Shown piece by piece: positions 30,729 through 41,158 of a DNA stretch of 64,000 bases. The notes under the pieces were generated by a model. The model worked only from the letters and a program-made list of their open reading frames with translations. It ran no database searches and was not told the DNA's origin. Numbering within the stretch: the first letter of the stretch is position 1; each line of letters opens with the position of its first letter. A program made the translations under genes and the position numbers. The stretch comes from Apilactobacillus micheneri (GTDB lineage Bacteria; Bacillota; Bacilli; Lactobacillales; Lactobacillaceae), in contig NZ_POSO01000004.1 in assembly GCF_002993975.1 (NCBI RefSeq), positions 124,001 to 188,000 on the forward strand. Direction: 5' to 3'.

Positions 30729-31652
30729 TTATTTTTCTAATGATGATACATATTCAAAAGCATTTTGACCAGCAATTCCACCGTCACCCACGGCAGTTGC
30801 AACTTGTCTTAATTCTTTTGAACGAACATCTCCAATTGCAAAAACTCCAGGTACTGAAGTTTCCATACGTTCATTGGTCTTAATCCAACCTTTATCATCA
30901 GTAATATTTAAATTATTGAATGGTTCGGTCATTGGATTATTTCCAACATAAATAAATACTCCATTAGTATCAACAACATCAGTTTCATTGGTCTGATTGT
31001 TCAATGTTTTAACCCCTGTAACCTTCATATTATCACCAATAATTTCAGTTACATTAGTATTCCAAATAAAATTAATTTTGTCGTTTGCAAATGCACGATC
31101 TTGAAGTACCTTTTGTGCTCTTAATTGATCACGACGATGGATAACAGTAACTTTTGAAGTTATACCAGCAAGGTATAAAGCTTCAGAAATTGCTGAATCA
31201 CCACCACCAATTACGACAACTTCTCTGTTTTTAAAGAAAGCTCCATCACATACAGCACAGTAAGAAACACCTTTGCCACCGTATTCATCTTCACCTTCAA
31301 CGCCTAATTTACGGTATTGAGAACCAGTTCCAATGATAACAGAGCCTGTTTCATAACTATCTTGATCGGTTTTAACAATCTTATTTTTACCCGATTGTTC
31401 AATTGATTCAACAGTCCCATATGCATATTTTGCACCAAAGTTAATTGAACCTTCATACATTTTTTTAGCTAAATCTGGACCTAAAATTGATTTAAAGCCA
31501 GGATAATTCTCAATTTCAGCAGTATTATTCATTTGGCCACCGTAAATGCCTCGATCAATCATCAAAACAGATAAATTTGCACGAGAAGCATATAATGCTG
31601 CAGTCATTCCACCAGGACCTGCACCAATTACGATTACATCATATTTTTCCAT
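30729..31652 (-). CDS. trxB: Thioredoxin reductase
   Basis: An FAD enzyme that reduces thioredoxin with NADPH. Visible: the FAD motif GAGPGGMTAALYA (10-22), the redox-active CAVC at Cys132-Cys135, the NADPH motif VIGGGDSAISEA near 150, and the C-terminal GVFAIGDVRS. The start is the ATG at 31652 (307 residues), eight bases after GAGAGGAG. The in-frame TTG at 31676 lies upstream of that site and would encode it, so it is rejected. Last gene of the hprK-lgt-gpsA-galU-trxB cluster. Confidence 0.97.
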   Translation of the reverse strand: MEKYDVIVIGAGPGGMTAALYASRANLSVLMIDRGIYGGQMNNTAEIENYPGFKSILGPDLAKKMYEGSINFGAKYAYGTVESIEQSGKNKIVKTDQDSYETGSVIIGTGSQYRKLGVEGEDEYGGKGVSYCAVCDGAFFKNREVVVIGGGDSAISEALYLAGITSKVTVIHRRDQLRAQKVLQDRAFANDKINFIWNTNVTEIIGDNMKVTGVKTLNNQTNETDVVDTNGVFIYVGNNPMTEPFNNLNITDDKGWIKTNERMETSVPGVFAIGDVRSKELRQVATAVGDGGIAGQNAFEYVSSLEK

Positions 31653-31735
31653 AATTTCAGCTCCTCTCTTTTTCAATAAGCACTACTTTACTAGCAAAAG
31701 AAAAATTTGTCTATTATTTTGCACACAAAGTAATA

Positions 31736-32611
31736 TTAGTCTAATTTCTTAGCTAAATCCTTAATATATTGTTTCAATTGATCTGATACTTCTGGATGTT
31801 GCAAACCAAATTCAATATTAGTTTCTAACCAGCCGAATTTATTCCCGGTATCATAACGAGAACCTTTAAATTCATGAGCATAGACTTTACCATTTTTGTT
31901 CAAAGTATCAATAGCATCAGTTAATTGAATTTCATTACCCTTACCTGGTTTAGTATTTTCCAATATTTCAAATATTTCTGGAGTTAATAAATAACGACCG
32001 ATGATTGCTAAATCACTAGGAGCATCTTCTGGATTAGGTTTTTCAACGAAGCTAGTAACATCATATAATCCATCTTGTACTTCCTTAGCGGGATTAATAA
32101 CCCCATATTTAGAAGTATCTTCATGTGGAACCTTCATAACAGCTAAGGTGGAAGAATTAGTTTTTTCATAACTATCAATTAATTGCTTAGTTAATGGGGT
32201 CTTGTCTTGCATCAAATCGTCACCTAGCATAATAACGAATGGATCATCCCCAACAAAACTCTTGGCAGTATGAACCGCATCCCCTAAACCATTAGGGTGT
32301 TCTTGACGTTTAAAATAGATGTTTAAACCATTAGTTTTCTTAACAGCTTCCAACATTTTCATCTTATTTTTCTTTTCAAGATTTAATTCTAATTCAGTAT
32401 TAGAATCAAAATGGTCTTCAATTGCACGTTTACCTTTTCCAATAATAATTAAAATATCAGTAATTCCAGAAGCAACTGCTTCTTCAACAATTAATTGAAT
32501 GGCAGGTTTATCAACTACTGGAAGCATTTCCTTAGGCATTGCTTTAGTCTCTGGTAAGAATCTTGTTCCCAAACCTGCAGCTGGGATGATTGCTTTTCTA
32601 ATTTTTTTCAT
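31736..32611 (-). CDS. galU: UTP--glucose-1-phosphate uridylyltransferase
   Basis: Makes UDP-glucose for teichoic acid decoration, polysaccharides and galactose metabolism. The 291 residues start with [31 protein letters not shown], the nucleotide-binding signature, followed by [18 protein letters not shown] and [27 protein letters not shown]. Standard length. It lies between gpsA and trxB, same operon. Confidence 0.98.
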   Translation of the reverse strand: MKKIRKAIIPAAGLGTRFLPETKAMPKEMLPVVDKPAIQLIVEEAVASGITDILIIIGKGKRAIEDHFDSNTELELNLEKKNKMKMLEAVKKTNGLNIYFKRQEHPNGLGDAVHTAKSFVGDDPFVIMLGDDLMQDKTPLTKQLIDSYEKTNSSTLAVMKVPHEDTSKYGVINPAKEVQDGLYDVTSFVEKPNPEDAPSDLAIIGRYLLTPEIFEILENTKPGKGNEIQLTDAIDTLNKNGKVYAHEFKGSRYDTGNKFGWLETNIEFGLQHPEVSDQLKQYIKDLAKKLD

Positions 32612-32634
32612 AAAAAATTCTCCTTAAACCATAT

Positions 32635-33651
32635 TTAGTCCAATTCTGCTCGACCTTCACGATGCATTAGATTATTAATTGCATCTTTAACAGTTAATTC
32701 ATCGTTTATTACATGATAAATAGCTGATGTAATTGGCATATCAATACCACGTTGTTTTGCTAATTCATAGGCAGCTTTAGTGGTAGCAATTCCTTCAATT
32801 ACCATTCCCATATGTTCAATAACTTCGTCTAATGATTTACCTTGTCCTAATTGATATCCAGCACGCCAGTTTCTAGAATCACTACTTGTTGCTGTAACTA
32901 TTAGATCACCAACCCCAGACAACCCAGTAAATGTTAATGGATTGGCACCAAATGAAGTTCCTAATCGAGAAATTTCTGCTAAGCCACGAGTCATTAAAGC
33001 TGCTTTAGTATTATCACCATATCCTAAACTATAAAGTGCTCCCGCTCCTAATGCAATAATATTTTTCAAAGCTGCACCGATTTCAACACCTATAATATCA
33101 TCATTAGTATAAACTCTAAAATATTCATTAATAAACAAAGACTGAACATGTTCAGCATCTTTAATGTTTTCTGAAGCAGTAGTAACCAAAGTAATATCAT
33201 GTTTTGCTACCGATTCAGCTTGACTAGGACCGGATATTACAGCAATCGATTTACGATATTTAGGATCAATTTCTTCAGCAAGGACTTCAGACATACGTTT
33301 GTAGGTCTTTTGCTCAATTCCTTTACTACCATGAATAATATTTACTTTCATATTCAATTCTGCCAAAATATTATTTACTTTTTGAGCGATTGATCTAGTA
33401 ACTTGAGCTGGTACCACAAATAAGATGTCGTCAACCCCATTAATAGCTTCCTTCATATCAGAATAAGCTACCAAATCCTTAGAATATGTAAAATTCTCAA
33501 TGTATTTAGTATTAGTGTGTTTGTTATTTAATTCTTCAACTTGAGCTGGTTTGTAAGACCATAAGCGAACTTCGTTACCATTTTCAGATAAGATATTGGC
33601 TAACATGCTACCCCATGATCCTGCACCTAAAACTGCTACTTTTTCTACCAT
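32635..33651 (-). CDS. gpsA: Glycerol-3-phosphate dehydrogenase [NAD(P)+]
   Basis: Reduces dihydroxyacetone phosphate to sn-glycerol-3-phosphate for phospholipids and lipoteichoic acid. The 338 residues have the N-terminal GAGSWGSMLANILSENG dinucleotide loop, IIHGSKGIE, ISGPSQAESV, the catalytic lysine region GVEIGAALKNIIALGAG, and GLSGVGDLIVT. Its DHAP substrate links it to TpiA. It is 23 bases from lgt and galU on either side, so translation is closely grouped. Confidence 0.98.
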   Translation of the reverse strand: MVEKVAVLGAGSWGSMLANILSENGNEVRLWSYKPAQVEELNNKHTNTKYIENFTYSKDLVAYSDMKEAINGVDDILFVVPAQVTRSIAQKVNNILAELNMKVNIIHGSKGIEQKTYKRMSEVLAEEIDPKYRKSIAVISGPSQAESVAKHDITLVTTASENIKDAEHVQSLFINEYFRVYTNDDIIGVEIGAALKNIIALGAGALYSLGYGDNTKAALMTRGLAEISRLGTSFGANPLTFTGLSGVGDLIVTATSSDSRNWRAGYQLGQGKSLDEVIEHMGMVIEGIATTKAAYELAKQRGIDMPITSAIYHVINDELTVKDAINNLMHREGRAELD

Positions 33652-33674
33652 TATAAAATCTCCTTGTAATTATA

Positions 33675-34502
33675 TTACTTATTAATTATTGACCTACCAT
33701 CAAGATAATATGGTAAATCTGGATTTTTCTTTCTACGATAAATAATAATACCAATAGAACCGAAAAATAAAACAATTGATAATAATTGTGAAACTCTTAT
33801 ATCACCAAAGGCCATTAAGCTATCAGTACGCATTCCCTCAACAAAAAATCTTCCAAATGAATACCAAATTACATAACCTAAAAAGACTTCACCACGTTTA
33901 AAGAATTTATTAATATGCCTTAAATTCATTAGTAATATAAAACCAAATATATCCCAAATAGACTCATACAAAAAAGTTGGTTGACGATATGAACCTTGAA
34001 TAAACATTTGATTAATTATAAATGATGGTAAATGTAAGTGTTGTAAGAAAGATAAACTTGTAATTTTACCAAAAGCTTCTTGGTTCATAAAGTTACCCCA
34101 TCTACCAATTCCTTGTCCCATTATTACAGTTGGAGCAATAACATCTAGCATCAACCAAACCGGTATAAATTTACTACGGCAATAATAAAATACAACTAAG
34201 CCAGCACCAATTAAAGCTCCATAAATGGCAATTCCGCCATCCCAAACTTTAATTATTTCATCTAGATGTTGACTGTAGTATGGCCACTGAAATGCTACAT
34301 AATAGATACGAGCGCAAATAATTGAAACAGGCAATGCCCATAAAATCATGTCATAAATATTATCTGCAATAATTCCACGTTTTGAACCTTCTTTAACAGA
34401 AAGATAAACCGCAATCATCACTGCACTGGCAATAAAAATTCCATACCAATGAACTTGAATCGATCCCAAATTAAATGCAATCGGATTTAAAGCTAACGAA
34501 AT
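33675..34502 (-). CDS. lgt: Prolipoprotein diacylglyceryl transferase; start codon uncertain (possible ATT)
   Basis: Transfers diacylglycerol from phosphatidylglycerol to the lipobox Cys of prolipoproteins. Seven membrane helices are predicted. The Lgt signature [17 protein letters not shown] (about residues 130-146) is intact, as are HWYGI near the N-terminus and the C-terminal GMRTDS. No ATG or GTG fits. A strong GGAGGAG lies at 34508-34514; the in-frame TTG at 34520 is upstream of it and has no site of its own. An ATT at 34502, five bases after GGAGGAG, would give [10 protein letters not shown], the expected family start (275 residues). I annotate that; the alternative is TTG at 34520 (281 residues). 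Confidence 0.85.
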   Translation of the reverse strand: MSLALNPIAFNLGSIQVHWYGIFIASAVMIAVYLSVKEGSKRGIIADNIYDMILWALPVSIICARIYYVAFQWPYYSQHLDEIIKVWDGGIAIYGALIGAGLVVFYYCRSKFIPVWLMLDVIAPTVIMGQGIGRWGNFMNQEAFGKITSLSFLQHLHLPSFIINQMFIQGSYRQPTFLYESIWDIFGFILLMNLRHINKFFKRGEVFLGYVIWYSFGRFFVEGMRTDSLMAFGDIRVSQLLSIVLFFGSIGIIIYRRKKNPDLPYYLDGRSIINK

Positions 34503-34527
34503 AAGATCTCCTCCATTCAATATTTAA

Positions 34528-35466
34528 TTAACCATTAGATTTTGAATTTTCTTTAATTAAGCTATTTAGATTATCATTGAATACTTTAGTTGCATCGTAT
34601 CCCATTGTTCTAGCTCTAAAGTTCATTGCAGCTGCTTCAACAATAATTGCTAAATTACGTCCAGTTTTAACTGGAATGTTAATTCTTTCAACATCAACAT
34701 CAAAGATCCGTCTAGTTTCATTAGAATTCCCTAATCGATCATAATCTTTATTATCAGACCAGTTTTCTAAATGGACAATTAAATCAACTTTGGTTTTTGA
34801 ACGTACAGCTCCTGCACCAAATAAATTCATTACGTCAATAATCCCAATTCCACGGATTTCCAATAAATGACGTAAAATACGTGGAGCTTGTCCAACTAAT
34901 GTTTGTTCATCCTGTTGGTATACTTCCACTCGATCATCAGCTATTAATCGATGGCCACGTTTTACTAATTCCAAAGCGGTTTCACTTTTACCGACTCCTG
35001 AATCACCAGTCATCAGAACACCTAATCCATAAACATCAACTAAAACTCCATGCATAGATTTTCTTTCGGCTAAATTACTTTCTAAATAATTAGTCATATT
35101 ACTTAAAACTCTAGAAGTTGTTAATTTTGATCCTAAAATAGGAATATGTTTATTTTTAGCAGCTCTAATTAATTCATCTGGCGGATCTAATTGAGTCGAG
35201 ATCACAAAAGCTGGGGTTTCTGGGTGACACATTTCTTTCATAACTTCATAAAGATCAGCACTATTCATGCCTTTTGCATATGAGGTCTCAGTAATTCCAA
35301 GTAATTGAATTCTTTTAGCCGGATAATAATTAAAATATCCAGTTAACTCTAAACCAGGTCTTGAAATGTCACTAGTAGTAATAGGTCTATCTAAATACTC
35401 TTTACCATAAAAAATATCTAGATGTGTGTTTTCAACTAAGTCAGCAACACTAACATTATAAGTCAT
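34528..35466 (-). CDS. hprK: HPr kinase/phosphorylase
   Basis: Phosphorylates and dephosphorylates Ser46 of the PTS protein HPr, driving CcpA-dependent carbon catabolite control. The 312 residues comprise an N-terminal regulatory domain (about 1-130) and a kinase domain with Walker A GDSGVGKS at 154-161 and the family signature LLEIRGIGIIDVMNLFGAGAV (about 200-220). His near 140 (SMHGVLVDVYG) is the conserved catalytic partner. First gene of the hprK-lgt-gpsA-galU-trxB operon; lgt begins a few bases after its stop. Confidence 0.98.
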   Translation of the reverse strand: MTYNVSVADLVENTHLDIFYGKEYLDRPITTSDISRPGLELTGYFNYYPAKRIQLLGITETSYAKGMNSADLYEVMKEMCHPETPAFVISTQLDPPDELIRAAKNKHIPILGSKLTTSRVLSNMTNYLESNLAERKSMHGVLVDVYGLGVLMTGDSGVGKSETALELVKRGHRLIADDRVEVYQQDEQTLVGQAPRILRHLLEIRGIGIIDVMNLFGAGAVRSKTKVDLIVHLENWSDNKDYDRLGNSNETRRIFDVDVERINIPVKTGRNLAIIVEAAAMNFRARTMGYDATKVFNDNLNSLIKENSKSNG

Positions 35467-35540
35467 ACGTTTACCTCCTATGTTATTATTATTTTACCAT
35501 TTTAATTATTATCTTTTAATCTTAAAAGCACATTAAAAAT

Positions 35541-35582
35541 AAAAAATAAGTAGATATTATTAAATACCTACTTATTTTAACA
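35541..35582 (-). terminator. Terminator after the YvlD-like gene
   Basis: AAATAAGTAGGTATT and AATATCTACTTATTT pair, with T-run on the minus strand; separates the envelope-protein genes from hprK. Confidence 0.85.
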
Positions 35583-35930
35583 TTATTCAGTTGATTGATT
35601 ATTAGATAACACCGCATTACAAATTGACATTATTATAGATACTAGCATTGCCATCCCAAAAGAAGTAAATTGGAAATCACTGCCAACAATATATGAGGTT
35701 GCTTCTAACATAAATGCATTTAAGACAATACTAAACAATCCCAATGTCAAAATATTAATTGGTAATGAAAGAATAAACAATACCGGTTTTACCAAAGTAT
35801 TCAAAATCGCCAATACAAAAGCAGCAATAATTGCCGTTGTTAAACTAGCGACATAAAAACTTCCTTGAAAGAAACCTGCAATAGCTATAAATAATAAGGT
35901 ATTAACTAATAAACGACCCCAAAATCCCAT
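35583..35930 (-). CDS. YvlD-like 4-TM membrane protein (phage holin superfamily IV fold)
   Basis: The 115 residues are almost entirely hydrophobic, with four predicted membrane helices (about 5-22, 28-48, 52-74, 88-108) and the central LNTLVKPVLFILSLPINILTLGLF, which marks the YvlD/holin-4 superfamily. It is a chromosomal member, not evidence of a prophage: it sits 12 bases after a PspC-domain gene, as yvlC-yvlD do in Bacillus, where the operon responds to envelope stress. Function otherwise unknown. Confidence 0.8.
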   Translation of the reverse strand: MGFWGRLLVNTLLFIAIAGFFQGSFYVASLTTAIIAAFVLAILNTLVKPVLFILSLPINILTLGLFSIVLNAFMLEATSYIVGSDFQFTSFGMAMLVSIIMSICNAVLSNNQSTE

Positions 35931-35942
35931 TGTAAGTCTCCT

Positions 35943-36242
35943 TTATTTATGATCAAATTCTTGAACATCTTTTAAATTTTTTCTTTTATCGTTATTCTTA
36001 GTCGTTGATTGTTCTTTAGACTTGTATTGATTAAACATCCCATCAAAAGGACCAGTTGTTTGTTGAGTATTGGTCATTAAAACAAGCAAAATCAAGTATG
36101 CAAGTAATCCAATGCCATGAAAGAAAGCAAGAATAATAAAAATTATTCTTATAATTCTAGAATCAATTCCTAGATATTCTGAAACTCCACCGGCAACTCC
36201 AGTTAGCATTCTGTCTGTTTTTGATCTAGTTAATTTTTTCAT
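35943..36242 (-). CDS. PspC-domain envelope stress protein
   Basis: The 99 residues begin with the PspC domain (about 1-58): KLTRSKTDRMLTGVAGGVSEYLGID followed by one membrane helix (RIIFIILAFFHGIGLLAYLILLVLM). A charged cytosolic tail (about 60-99) rich in Lys, Asn and Gln follows. PspC proteins act in phage-shock/LiaFSR-type membrane stress responses. Paired with the YvlD-like gene. No PspA or LiaRS genes are nearby. Confidence 0.85.
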   Translation of the reverse strand: MKKLTRSKTDRMLTGVAGGVSEYLGIDSRIIRIIFIILAFFHGIGLLAYLILLVLMTNTQQTTGPFDGMFNQYKSKEQSTTKNNDKRKNLKDVQEFDHK

Positions 36243-36317
36243 TTTATTAACAACTCCTTTGAGTTAAACATTTAAACACTTTTTATGCTTAAATACAATC
36301 CTTTTAATAAAAATAAT

Positions 36318-37457
36318 TTATTTAAACAAAACAACCCCTAATTCATTTGGTGAATCGTTATAAATAGCTGATTCAGTAATTTTAATTCGGTCATTTCTAT
36401 TTATTAATTTTAATCGACAAAATGTAGGTGAAGATAAAATTGCCTCATAAAATTCATTTTCATTATGAACCGTTTTGTTATTAACTTCAACAATACGATC
36501 CCCAATTTCAACCCCCATTTTATCAGCTGGAGTAGATGGCCTAACACCAATTACACTAACGCCTTCAACTGCATCAGAAAACCATTTTTTGGATTTAAGG
36601 TCTTGTAATTTGATTCTAATTAAAATCAACAAATAAACAATAATAAGGATTCCGATTGAACATAAAGTAATAATTGGGAAGAAATAGCTGACAATTGTTA
36701 ATATAAATCCAAAAATACCTAATTTAATGATTGAATTACCAATCTTTTTTGTAATCTTTAAAGGAACATTCTTGAATATTTTCATTTTTGCACTTAAAAG
36801 TACTGGTAATAAAAATAAACTAAACGATTGATGTCCTACCATGAAAGTAGGCCAAAATGAAATTGCTTTTTGCAATTGGTCACCAGGAATTAAAACGAGT
36901 AATGGAAAAACTGTCATTTCATTTAAAAGATATCCAGCTACACGGTTTCCACGTTTATTTTTCGATATTTCAGGGGTATTATAACGGCCAACAAAGTGTC
37001 TCCAAAATAAACCGGATATTAAAATGATTAAACTAATTAGAAATAATATGTTTTGATTGGCAGTCATTGATAAATCAATTGAAGAATCAAAGTTGTCATT
37101 AATATAATCAAATATACTAGGAATCATTGTAATTAAAGTTGTTATTCCAGCTATTATAATCGGAAATAATCTATAAGGAATCAACACAATATTTAATAAT
37201 AGTAGTACTTCATACAAAATAATCCATGGAACAGAAATAAATGTACCAACTAAAATTGATAAAATAGATCCAAAAATACCGAAAAGTAAAAATCCTAGTA
37301 AAAAATGTTTTAATTCAAAATTATTTTGATAAATAGCAGTATTAAAAGAATTTCTTTCACGTGAAAGTCTTTTTTTATTGTTTAAAAGAACTTTAATTAT
37401 GCCCAGCCAAAGAACTGGTTGAATAAAAATTATAGATAATGTTAATAAATAATCCAT
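36318..37457 (-). CDS. PDZ-domain polytopic membrane protein (MinJ-like)
   Basis: The 379 residues contain about seven or eight membrane helices (1-285) and a C-terminal PDZ domain (about 290-375) with GVRPSTPADKMGVEIGDRIVEVNN. There is no protease domain, so it is probably a scaffold. Topology and length match MinJ of Bacillus, which bridges DivIVA and MinCD in division-site placement; sequence similarity cannot be measured here. It starts 16 bases after prfB, same strand, and ends before the PspC gene. No min or divIVA gene lies in the window. Confidence 0.6.
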   Translation of the reverse strand: MDYLLTLSIIFIQPVLWLGIIKVLLNNKKRLSRERNSFNTAIYQNNFELKHFLLGFLLFGIFGSILSILVGTFISVPWIILYEVLLLLNIVLIPYRLFPIIIAGITTLITMIPSIFDYINDNFDSSIDLSMTANQNILFLISLIILISGLFWRHFVGRYNTPEISKNKRGNRVAGYLLNEMTVFPLLVLIPGDQLQKAISFWPTFMVGHQSFSLFLLPVLLSAKMKIFKNVPLKITKKIGNSIIKLGIFGFILTIVSYFFPIITLCSIGILIIVYLLILIRIKLQDLKSKKWFSDAVEGVSVIGVRPSTPADKMGVEIGDRIVEVNNKTVHNENEFYEAILSSPTFCRLKLINRNDRIKITESAIYNDSPNELGVVLFK

Positions 37458-37473
37458 TTGCTTGTCTCCTAAG

Positions 37474-38590
37474 TTAATCTGGGTTCTGCTTGCTTAATTT
37501 CCATTGTAAATACGAATTAATAAATTTGTCTAATTTTCCATCCATAACATCTTGTACTTTAGCAGTTTCATAGCCTGTACGATGGTCTTTTACCATCGAA
37601 TATGGATGAAAAACATAAGAACGAATTTGTGAACCCCATCCAATTTCTTTTTGTTCACCTTCTAGTTGAGCTTTTTGCTCAGCCTTCTTTTCTTCTTCTA
37701 ATTCATATAACTTGGACTTTAACATATTCATTGCAGTTTCCCTATTTTGTAGCTGTGAACGTTGAGCTTGACTAGCAACTACAATCCCAGTAGGTTCATG
37801 GGTAATTCGAACCGCAGATGAAGTTTTGTTAACATGTTGACCACCAGCTCCACTGGCTCTAAAAACGTCTACCCTTAAATCAGCAGGATTAATATCAATG
37901 TTTACTGAATCATCTAATTCTGGCATTACATCAACTGAGGCAAATGATGTGTGACGACGACCTGCTGAGTCAAATGGAGAAATTCTAACCAATCGATGCA
38001 CACCTTTTTCTGATTTCAAATATCCATATGCATTTTCACCAGAAATTAATAACGTCGCACTATCAATTCCAGCTACTTCACCAACCTGATAATTCAAAGT
38101 CTCTAATTTGAATTCATGTTGTTCAGCCCATCTGGTGTACATGCGAAGTAACATCATTCCCCAATCGTGAGATTCAGTTCCACCAGCACCTGGATGAATT
38201 TCTAAGATAGCATTATTGCCATCATATTTACCATTTAACAGCATGCCTAAGCGATAATTTTCTAAATGCTTTTTAGTCTTAGTTAAATTATTTTCAAATT
38301 CTTCCATTATTGAAGGGTCATTATCTTCTTCAAGTAATTCCAAGTTTATTTCTAAGTCATCACTTTCTTCAGCAATTACCTTAAAATTGTCATACTTTTT
38401 CTTAAGTTTATTGTTTTCTTCAATAAAGCTTTTAGCTTTATTAGGATCATCCCAAAAATTAGGATCTGCCATTTTAGACTCATTAATCTCAATATTTTCA
38501 GATAATGAATCTAAGTCAAAGCGACCCCCTAAAACCAGCAATGGCTTTTTTTATTTTGTTAATTTCATCTTTTGCATCTTTTAATTCCAT
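37474..38590 (-). CDS. prfB: Peptide chain release factor 2, with programmed +1 frameshift
   Basis: Terminates translation at UGA and UAA. Translation starts at ATG 38590 behind AAGGAG, reads 24 codons to CTT at 38521-38519 and meets an in-frame TGA at 38518-38516. The sequence before it, AGGGGGTCGCTTTGAC, is the classical internal Shine-Dalgarno plus CTT-TGA-C shift site. A +1 shift skips T38518 and continues GAC TTA GAT for 347 more codons, giving 371 residues. The shifted frame holds the SPF-type tripeptide region RISPFDSAGRR and the peptidyl-hydrolysis motif GAGGQHVNKTSSAVR. Expression is self-limited by RF2 level. Separated from secA by a hairpin. Confidence 0.98.
38516..38530 (-). promoter_or_regulatory. 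prfB +1 frameshift site
   Basis: The minus strand reads AGGGGGTCGCTTTGA: internal ribosome-binding sequence, three-base spacer, slippery CTT and weak TGA followed by C. Confidence 0.95.
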
Positions 38591-38609
38591 AAATTATTTA
38601 CTCCTTATG

Positions 38610-38655
38610 TAAAAAACGGCAATGGAACTATACAAGTCCATCCCCGTTTTTAAAA
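38610..38655 (-). terminator. Terminator or attenuator between secA and prfB
   Basis: AAAACGG..ATGGA and TCCAT..CCGTTTTTT pair with small internal mismatches around a seven-base loop; T-run on the minus strand. Confidence 0.75.
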
Positions 38656-41019
38656 TTATCTTTCAATGTTTTGTCTAATTTCAGCCTTCATAAATAGTCT
38701 AGTTGTATCATAGTTGATATCTGAAATCATTTCTTCAAACATTTGATAACCTTCACGTTGATATTCAACCAATGGATTCAATTGACCATAACCTCTTAAA
38801 CCAACTGATTGTCTCAATTGATCCATTTCATCAATATGATCAGTCCAGTGTGAATCAACAACTCTTAAAATAACAACCTTTTCAAATTCAAGCATTTGAT
38901 TAGGATCATATAATTGATCTTGTTTTTCTTTATATACTTGTTTAGCAAGATTCATTAGAGTGTCTTTAATTTCATCAGCAGATTTATTTTCTAAATCATC
39001 TAAACTGATGCGATCAGGACTTACTAAAGCACTAATAGCAAAATCTAAAATAGTATCTAAATCCCAATCTTTCTTATCTCCTTGAGTATGCAAGTTAACA
39101 ATTCTATTAACGGTTCTTTGAATCATTGGCATTAATACCCATTTAAGAGATTTATTTTCTTCGATAATTTGATATCTTTCACCATAGATAACATTACGTT
39201 GTTGTCTCATAACATCATCATATTGAAGAACCTGTTTTCTAGAGTCATAATTATTACCTTCAACACGCTTTTGAGCTGATTCAACTTGTTTAGTAATTAA
39301 TCTACTCTTAATAACAGCAGATTCGCCATCAACTTTCATATTTTCTAAGAAGCTCTTAATACGGTCAGAACCAAAACGACGCATTAAATCATCTTCTAAT
39401 GAAAGATAGAATTGTGAAAGACCTGGGTCTCCTTGACGACCTGAACGACCACGTAATTGATTATCAATACGTCTTGATTCATGACGTTCAGTTCCAATAA
39501 CTGCTAATCCACCTAGTTCAACAACACCCGGTCCAAGTTTAATATCAGTACCACGACCAGCCATGTTGGTAGCAATAGTAACTGCATTCTTTTGTCCAGC
39601 GTTGGAAATAATGTCAGCTTCTTTAGCATGATTCTTAGCATTTAAGACGTTATGTGGAATTCCTTCTTGAGTTAATCTATTATCTAGATATTCTGATGTT
39701 TCAACAGCAACGGTACCAATCAACATTGGTTGTCCCTTACTGTGTAATTCCTTGATTTTACTGATAACTGCATCGAATTTAGATTGAAGCGTTGGATATA
39801 GTAAATCAGGTTCATCAACTCTGGCTACAGGTTTATTGGTAGGGATTGAAATAACATCCATATTATAGATTTCTCTAAATTCATCAGCTTCTGTTTTAGC
39901 AGTACCAGTCATACCAGCTAACTTATGGTACATTCTGAATAAGTTTTGGTATGTGATATTAGCCATAGTTTTACTTTCTTCTTGAATGTCAACGCCTTCT
40001 TTGGCTTCAATTGCTTGATGTAACCCATCAGAAAAGCGACGACCTTCCATAATACGACCAGTAAATGAATCAACGATTAATACTTCACCATTAGAAACCA
40101 CATAATCCTTATCTTTAAGCATAATGTAGTTAGCACGTAATGCTTCATCCAAATGATGAGTTAGAGCTGTATTATCAGTATCATATAAGTTCTTTAGGTT
40201 AAAGTACTTTTCAGCCTTTTCAATACCTTGATCTTTTAAAGCAACAGTTTTTGATTCCAAATCAATCTTAAAATCATCTTTGTCTTTTAAAGTTTTAGCA
40301 AAACGATCAGCTTGAATATACAATTCTTGTGAACCTTTAGCTTGACCAGAAATGATTAATGGGGTTCTAGCTTCATCAATTAAAATAGAGTCTACTTCAT
40401 CGACAATAGCAAAGTTCAATGGACGTTGTACCATATCTTCTTTGTAAACAACCATATTATCACGTAAATAATCAAATCCGATTTCACTATTAGTAGAATA
40501 AGTAATATCGTCATTGTATGCTTCACGTTTTTCTTCAGCACTCATTTCAGTTAAGTTAACACCAACTGTTAAGCCTAACCAGTTATATAGTTCACCCATT
40601 TGTTCAGCATCACGCTTGGATAAGTATTCGTTAACTGTAATAACATGAACACCCTTACCAGCCAATGCATTTAAATATACAGGCATAGTAGCAGTTAATG
40701 TTTTACCTTCACCAGTTTTCATTTCAGAAATGCTTCCTTCATGAAGCACAATTCCACCCATAACTTGAACATGGAATGGAGTTAGACCTAAAACACGAGT
40801 AGCTCCTTCTCTTGCAACAGCGAATGCTTCAGGAAGAAGATCATCTAGCGTTTCACCATCTTGATAACGTTTTTTAAATTCTGGAGTTTTAGCTTTTAAA
40901 TCTTCATCGCTTAATTTACGATATTCATCAGCATAATTATCAACTTTATCCGCTAACTTACTTAAACGTTTGATATCATGCTTATCGCTTTCAACCCATT
41001 TTTTTAAAATATTAGGCAT
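38656..41019 (-). CDS. secA: Preprotein translocase ATPase SecA
   Basis: The motor that drives proteins through SecYEG. The 787 residues have nucleotide-binding folds with Walker A region [14 protein letters not shown] (about 100), [19 protein letters not shown] (about 206), NMAGRGTDI (about 490) and [13 protein letters not shown] (about 535). The protein stops after the helical scaffold at RQNIER and has no C-terminal Cys-rich zinc domain; this short form occurs in many lactobacilli. Preceded by comFC; the ribosome hibernation factor gene hpf, usual between comFC and secA in Bacillus, is absent. Confidence 0.99.
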   Translation of the reverse strand: MPNILKKWVESDKHDIKRLSKLADKVDNYADEYRKLSDEDLKAKTPEFKKRYQDGETLDDLLPEAFAVAREGATRVLGLTPFHVQVMGGIVLHEGSISEMKTGEGKTLTATMPVYLNALAGKGVHVITVNEYLSKRDAEQMGELYNWLGLTVGVNLTEMSAEEKREAYNDDITYSTNSEIGFDYLRDNMVVYKEDMVQRPLNFAIVDEVDSILIDEARTPLIISGQAKGSQELYIQADRFAKTLKDKDDFKIDLESKTVALKDQGIEKAEKYFNLKNLYDTDNTALTHHLDEALRANYIMLKDKDYVVSNGEVLIVDSFTGRIMEGRRFSDGLHQAIEAKEGVDIQEESKTMANITYQNLFRMYHKLAGMTGTAKTEADEFREIYNMDVISIPTNKPVARVDEPDLLYPTLQSKFDAVISKIKELHSKGQPMLIGTVAVETSEYLDNRLTQEGIPHNVLNAKNHAKEADIISNAGQKNAVTIATNMAGRGTDIKLGPGVVELGGLAVIGTERHESRRIDNQLRGRSGRQGDPGLSQFYLSLEDDLMRRFGSDRIKSFLENMKVDGESAVIKSRLITKQVESAQKRVEGNNYDSRKQVLQYDDVMRQQRNVIYGERYQIIEENKSLKWVLMPMIQRTVNRIVNLHTQGDKKDWDLDTILDFAISALVSPDRISLDDLENKSADEIKDTLMNLAKQVYKEKQDQLYDPNQMLEFEKVVILRVVDSHWTDHIDEMDQLRQSVGLRGYGQLNPLVEYQREGYQMFEEMISDINYDTTRLFMKAEIRQNIER

Positions 41020-41158
41020 TAATAAATTCCCTTTCGTTTTTAATTTTGTTTAATTTAATCCGATTTTAATTAATATATACTATATTATCTTAACATTTTA
41101 TTACCACTTTTAAAAATAGTTTTATGTTTTATAACCTAAAAGTAACATAACAAATAAA

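Noticed and set aside
35583-35930. Phage holin as a prophage sign
   Set aside because: The superfamily name only; the gene is a chromosomal YvlD-like partner of PspC, and no phage genes are near.
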